Source: Auricularia sp. M13
Taxonomy: Eukaryota; Basidiomycota; Agaricomycetes; Auriculariales; Auriculariaceae
DNA length: 64,000 nucleotides
Direction: 5' to 3'
Assembly: GCA_037042915.1 (NCBI GenBank)
Contig: CM073199.1
Location: 2,046,001-2,110,000 of the forward strand
The notes below the pieces were generated by a model that was not told where the DNA came from, searched no databases, and saw only the letters and a list, made by a program, of their open reading frames with translations. Position 1 is the stretch's first letter; each line of letters begins with the position of its first letter. The translations under genes and the position numbers were made by a program. Positions 58,928 to 64,000 of the stretch are shown piece after piece.

Positions 58928-59713
58928 TTGAGCGTCGTCGGCAAAGCGTTGCTCGTGACAGCATCGACCACCACGGGTCTTTATGTCGCGACGACACCAA
59001 CTACTCGCCGCTCTGTGGACGCCGAGTTCGAGCCGACTCTATTCTTTGTTGGCAGAGTATCAGCTCTGGGCAAGCTCGACATCGCCAAGCCTGGCGTTCG
59101 TTCCGTTGACATCGCTGTTGACTGCAACGACACTTGGCCCGTGCAGACCACCGTCATCCGGTGAGTTGGACATCGCTGAGCGCTTACTGTGCTCGCGCTG
59201 AATGCAGTGCCTCGCAGCTGCTTCTTCAATCGCGATGAGCGGTGCTTCCGGTCTCTGGGCAGCATGGCCGTTGGCTTGCCCCTGGACATTGTCGGCGTTC
59301 TCATGGGCTGGGTCGACGGCAAGCTGGCAGTCGATGTGCACCAAGTCCGCGTTAGCTACGACGGGCCGGTGCCAGTCCTGCCACTCGTTGCCCTGCGTAG
59401 CCCGTTCGCTGACCGCGACATTGTGGACGACCACGCCGTTTTCGATGACACAACGGTTCTTCCGAAACGCGTGGGGTCGCGCGTCCCCGATGCTTCAACG
59501 TCGGTGACCAGGTACGCCAGCAGCCGCACCCTTTCTTACACCTCGGCTGACTTTGATGCAGACCTCATGTCGTCGACGAGTCTTGCATCCCCGGTGCTGA
59601 TTCACTCGTTGAAGGGTGCGAGTTTCGTTGCATTCCGTGTTATCTCGCCTAATATTTGTTCAGGTGGCAGCCAGCTGACGGTGCGCAATCAGCCAGAGAG
59701 GAGCTCGCCATAG
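58928..59713 (+). pseudogene. Interrupted cluster protein B, 3' part
   Basis: Starts with the duplicated TTG (58928-58930) and continues in frame: LSVVGKALLVTASTTTGLYV, EFEPTLFFVGRVSALGKLD, VDIAVDCNDTW, VIR. A 57-bp intron (59161-59217, phase 2) leads to CFFNRDERCFRSLGSMAVG, PLDIVGVLMGWVDGKLAVDV and HQVRVSYDG. Further introns at about 59512-59561 and 59594-59663 lead to a stop at 59711. With the 5' part the uninterrupted gene would encode 271 residues with no internal stop. The closest relative in the window is the gene at 10740 (same order of blocks, same first-intron position and phase before C-F). A beta-rich OB-like fold is an inference from the strand pattern. Confidence 0.78.
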
Positions 59714-60075
59714 GCCGCGCTCGCCGCGCTCGGCCTTCCATGCAAACGGGAAGGCATGCTCAGCAGACACCTTTGAACGCCCAGCTGCCGAAGATCGTGT
59801 ACGTCTTCACAGTTGCTCTGCACATGCTGGTCTTCTAACCAATTGACGTCGCATAGCGTCGTGTAGGTGTCAGATGCAGCGGACTTTTCATGACTCGAAC
59901 GCGTTGCTCGAATGTAGTGTAGGCTTCGTTATCAGTGTCTGTATCGGTAGTATGAATGTGACGTCAGGTTGTGTCCGTGTAATGCCATTTTTTTTTCTGC
60001 AAATGGGGGAGCGCTGTGGTGACGTGATAGTGCCATCGGTATAAAGACTTGAGGCGATGAGATTGCTGCGGCACT
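59714..60075. promoter_or_regulatory. Intergenic promoter region with CRE-like site and TATA box
   Basis: TGACGTCA at 59959-59966 and TATAAAG at 60040-60046, 36 bp before the ATG at 60076. No gene seen, although the frame ending at 59838 could be an alternative last exon of the preceding gene. Confidence 0.45.
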
Positions 60076-60725
60076 ATGTCGCTCGCCTTCAATGGAGTCC
60101 TTGCTCTCATGCGCCCGCGGTGTCGGTCTATACAGATGCCATGGGAAAGCCGAGTGGTAATCGAGGAAACTTATGATACTTTCATCGAGGGCGAATTACT
60201 ATGCATACCGATAGAGGCGGTATTGGTGTGGATACGGGACGAGGCCACTGAGAACTGTGAATTCACGTTCACCGAAGGTCAGAATGTCCAAATCATAGGT
60301 CGTATTACAGTGTCTTTCCGTGGTTTGGCGACTATTCGCGCGTTGCACGTTGAGCTCGCTGAGCCGTACACTCTCCGTAGCCGTCTTCTGTACCAACCAT
60401 TGATAACTGGAATCGGTCTCGTAGTCGGGCGGGTTTGTCCTTGGTATGGGGGCCCCAATGGAATCAATGGTGTGACAGTCGATATTGCAGGCCAATTCAA
60501 CGTGTTGTAAGCGATACCCCTCCATCTAGCCAATATTCAGTGACACGCTGCAGCTGTGTCGCAGACAACATGCCGAATAGAACTCTATTGAGCTTGCGCT
60601 ACGCCAGACCTCTATTCATATGTGGACGGTGTATAGGATGGAACTACAATGAGTCGTGCATCGTTGTGCGCGTGCTGCACGTGGCGGCTGTAGCGCTCGA
60701 GTTGATTCACTGCCTGCCTCACTAG
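60076..60725 (+). pseudogene. Third member of the cluster family, apparently frame-broken
   Basis: ATG at 60076 (MSLAFNGVLALM) opens 144 residues containing FTEGQNVQIIGRITVSFRGL, GIGLVVGRVCPW and VTVDIAGQFN, ending at a stop at 60508. In a shifted frame the sequence continues YSVTRCSCVADN and PLFICGRCIGWNYNESCIVV with RVLHVA to a stop at 60723. These pieces line up, in order, with protein B (VGRVSA, SVDIAVDCN, VIRCFF, PLDIVGVLMGW, DVHQVRV). A 1-nt shift near 60500 joins them; the GT...AG pairs available would give introns of only 23 or 34 bp. So it is either a damaged paralog or a 144-residue protein with an untranslated remnant. Confidence 0.5.
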
Positions 60726-61111
60726 GGTCCCAATCCTAGCATGCCGTCATTTGCTCAAATTTTCGTGCCTTAGTTGTGTTCGGGGAACAGTAGAAATTAT
60801 GTCATGCTCTAGGCTTCACGTGATGCGATTACATCACGTGACGTGTTTTCTCAATGTAGCACAACTCCTATTTGTTCAGATATACCGCGTCGCGACGAGA
60901 TCGGTCCAGAATGCGTGAAAATTGCGTCATGCTTGGCTTCCTCATCAGACACGTTATGTGCCTGATGTCGTTCGTTCTCATTATGGTGCCCAATTGCTGT
61001 ATGTATACGACATGACGCATGGTGCCCAGCATATGACGCCATGGCACATCGGCCCATGGATTCTACCTATAAGTACGCGGGAATGAGTGATTGTAAGCAT
61101 TGTGTGTACCG
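60726..61111. promoter_or_regulatory. Upstream region of the Helitron helicase gene
   Basis: Contains CACGTGATGCGATTACATCACGTG (paired ATCACGTG words, near 60818-60841) and TATAAG at 61068-61073, 39-44 bp before the ATG at 61112. No gene seen. Confidence 0.4.
61068..61073 (+). promoter_or_regulatory. TATA box of the Helitron helicase gene
   Basis: TATAAG, 44 bp upstream of the ATG at 61112, in the same position as the boxes of the other cluster genes. Confidence 0.45.
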
Positions 61112-64000
61112 ATGGATTCCCAGACCTGGAAAGTCGCTCGACTGAAGAAGAACACGCTGTGGTGGGGCATCAACAAGAACTCTAACATGCCGCATCTGTG
61201 TAATCATTGTGGGATAGAGCTACTCACCGGTGAAGCCTCCGGCTTTTGCTGTGGACCGCGGGGAGAGAAACTGCATGATGTTGCGTCTTTGCCACCGCTC
61301 CCTGAAGAATTCAGCGCTTTCCTTTCCGATCCTCGCGTTTCCTCTCTCTCTAGACTTCTAAATCTCGTGTACACGTTTGCTCAGTTGGAGTCCTCACATC
61401 AGTTCCCAGAAATTGGTCCGGGTCCTGCACATTTTGCTGTGGAGGGCAAGATTTTCCATTGCGTTAGGCCTACGTTCCAGAATTCAGCAGTTCGCTGGCT
61501 GCTATATGATGGATTCATGAGAGGACAAGAGCCACACGCGTCTGCGAATTGGTTCAGCAAGCTTCCAGCTACCTGGATTGAGGCACTCTCCGCTGCGCTG
61601 CTGCTGCGTCAACCCATACGTACGACTCATCAATGTCTTCCGACAAAGTCCAGAGAGCGATCTCCCCAACGTCCACTTGCTCATTCGGGACGCTGGCGAG
61701 AACGAGATAGCTGGCATTATGTGTTTCGACAATACGGTAGAATCCGATGCGAAAGTAGGTACATTTTGGCACATGCGTTTCGGCCTTACTGAGGCGAGTA
61801 GCTGAGGTCAGTAATAATCTCAAAGAAACGTCGTCCAGCGCCGGGCTTTGTGGATTCCATCGACGAGACGTCGTCCAATGTGCATTATATTTCGGCGGTG
61901 AACTGCTTCTGGGAGCCACTCGTGTATCCGCTGTTCTTCCCTCATGGGACTTTGGGTTGGGGAAGGGCCTCAGCTGCAGACAACAGGCTTGCCGCCGCGC
62001 GGGACGACGGTCAGGACGTGATGACGAGCCAGATCTGGCATTGCCGTGCACGTTTGTTACGCGAAGAGAGGTTTTCCATTTTTGGAAGACTGACCAATGA
62101 ATACGTCGTTGATATGTTCACGCGCAATATTGAGTCGCGACTCGCGTACATTCGTTTTAGCCAAGCTGCAGCGCACCGCGAAGACGCGGCATTGATGGGA
62201 TTGGAAGCCCGACGGACTCTGAAAACGTTTTTCTTCCGTCTTCATTCCTCGGTTCCAACGCTTGGTGTTCGGACCAGATCGCGGACGCGCTCACCATCGC
62301 TGCCAACTGCGGCGTGCCGACATTCTTTGTCACAATGACCTGCAATCCGGACTGGCCAGAAGTGCGCCAGAAGCTGCGGCCAGGCCAGGGCTGGCAAGAT
62401 GTTCCGCTCGTGATCGCCCGCGTGTTCAAGCAGAAGCTGGGCGTCTTGATGAAGACTTTGAAGACTATGTTTCCGCACGCTGGTGGTATAGTAAGCTTGC
62501 GCTTTGTCGTGCTTAGTTTGGCGTGCCTAATCGCGCGCAGGTTTATCGACTGTCTGCCGTTGAGTTTCAGAAGCGAGGACTCCCTCACTGTCATATCCTA
62601 ATCAAATATGAACGGGATTGCATTACTGCCTCGGACATTGATGCGGTGGTCTCTGCGGAGATGCCCAAAAGTGCAGCTGACGCTGCATTAGTTCAGCGTT
62701 TCATGACGCACAAACATCCCGTGCAGCGATGACCCCAGCAAAGTCACCATACCGAAATACTGTCAGCGACGAGCGCGCGTGTTTGATGCCCACGGTACGG
62801 AGGCTGACACAGTCTGCCGCTTCGGATATCCCAAACCGATTCGTGACACCACCTCGCTGTCCTTCGACGGACGCCCACAGTACAGGCGACGTCAAGCGGA
62901 AGATAGCAATGTCGTTCCGCACTGTTTGCCCCTTCTGCGAGCCCTCGACTGCCATATCAACTTCGAGGTCGCCAACTCGTCGCACATCTTTCAATACCTA
63001 TTCAAGTACATACGAAAAGGTAAGCCTTCGTCTTCTTTGGTGCCTGGGATACATCATTGAAGATGCCGCAGGCGTTGATCGTACCCACGCGCGTCTCCGT
63101 GTCGATGGTTCAGAGCTTATCGATGAGATAGAGGATTATTGGCGAGCGCGCTACCTATCTGCTGGAGAAGCGGCATGGCGTCTCCTTGGGTTCGCGTTGC
63201 CAGCAAATCACCCGGTGTCACTGGGCTCGTCATCCACCTGCCGCAATCGCGCAAGCATCGTCAGTATCGACGTGCGAATGGGCCTACCAGCAACTTTTCG
63301 ACCCTCGATCGCTATTTTCACCGCCCTCACGGTCTTTACATGTGGAATGGCGCTGAATGTACATTCGCCGATGTCACGTACACCGACTTTTATGCCAGGT
63401 TTCGCCATGTGCCATGGGACGACGCTATGGCAGACACCCCAGGTTACTATAAAGAGCAAGACGTTCCCGACGGTGAAATGACGCGCCTCGTGCTGAAGCG
63501 GTCTGAGGGCCATCGGCATTTCGTTCGACTAGCTTCCGTGAAGCCATCCCAGGGCGAGCTATTTTATCTACGAGCTATACTCTTGAATTGTCCAGCGCGC
63601 TCATTTTTGGACGCACGTACTATCGACGGTGTTGTGCATGCCTCATACCAGGAAGCTGCGCAGTCAATGGGTCTCTTTGCGGACAAACATGAGGCTCAGT
63701 TTGCTCTTGAGGAGGCTGTCCAGTGTCTTCGCACCCCCTGGCAAATCAGACTGCTTTTTGTGCACCTGATTATCCACGACGCGGAGGAAGTCGACTTTCC
63801 CTTGAAGCTCTGGGAGCTGTTCCGTGATGAGATGAGTATGGACTTCTACTTCGAGAATGGCGGATCGCAGACAAATGCCTATTCGCCCGCTCAGGCTGAA
63901 ATCTCACGCATGCTGGACGAATTCGGGCGCAGCCTTGGTGACTTCAATCTTCCATTGCCTCAGTCGTTCGAAGGAGAAGCAGAATACGAGCGGGAGCGAT
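61112..64000 (+). pseudogene. Helitron RepHel helicase, N-terminal half, frameshifted (runs off the window)
   Basis: Rolling-circle replication initiator and helicase of Helitron transposons. The N-terminus has the family's zinc finger CNHCGIELLTGE...FCCGPRGEKL and LPPLPEEF, then NSAVRWLLYDGFM. After an intron (61759-61811) comes WEPLVYPLFFPHGTLGWG. The Helitron-like N domain follows: VFLPSSFLGS, FFVTMTCNPDWPEV, the HUH motif LPHCHIL (62586-62594) and, before the next intron, YLFKYIRK with two tyrosines (62995 and 63007). Introns at 62491-62540 and 63020-63062 are clean. Frame changes of 1 nt with no splice sites occur near 61,610 (CTG run), 62,222 (AAAA), 62,720 and 63,200. Residues FPLKLWELFRDEM near 63,800 lead toward the helicase, which is outside. 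Either a decaying copy or several indel errors. Confidence 0.88.

Overview
The window looks like repeat-rich nuclear DNA of a mushroom-type basidiomycete (Agaricomycetes). Genes carry short GT-AG introns of about 35-60 bp. There is a mitochondrial DNA polymerase gamma gene, and the transposon families present (KDZ, Helitron, a large Tnp2-like protein) are ones I know from Agaricomycetes. No virus, CRISPR array or bacterial operon is visible.

Layout. 1-9.5 kb: the 5' part of MIP1 (minus strand), a broken DUF5648 gene, a conserved basidiomycete gene of unknown function, a large intron-rich transposase-like gene (4175-8652) and a small unknown gene. 10.7-14.0 kb: plus-strand genes with TATA boxes, ending in the first 261 bp of a gene cut by an insertion. 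14.0-58.9 kb: a nested mobile structure. 58.9-64 kb: the rest of the cut gene, a frame-broken relative of it, and the N-terminal half of a frameshifted Helitron RepHel helicase that runs off the window.

The main discovery is the nested structure. An outer element of 44,886 bp (14042-58927) has 629-bp terminal inverted repeats that pair position for position, and is flanked by a 3-bp duplication, TTG. It sits exactly between two codons of an exon; removing it with one TTG restores the reading frame. Apart from later insertions its body is about 26 kb of a 155-bp satellite with higher-order periodicity, and no gene of its own was seen. Inside the satellite lies an inner element of 16,976 bp (26406-43381) with an 8-bp duplication (TGTTGAAC), carrying a KDZ transposase gene and a long companion locus. 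A third insertion, a 674-bp gene-less element (57624-58297), splits the right inverted repeat of the outer element.

Order of events: a gene cluster probably linked to a Helitron, then insertion of the satellite-filled element, then insertion of the KDZ element and the small element. The genes at 10740, 13781/58928 and 60076 look like one paralogous family, possibly OB-fold-like. The first two share an intron at the same place and phase. Several coding regions need 1-nt frame changes with no splice site to explain them, so either decay or residual indel errors in the assembly must be kept in mind.
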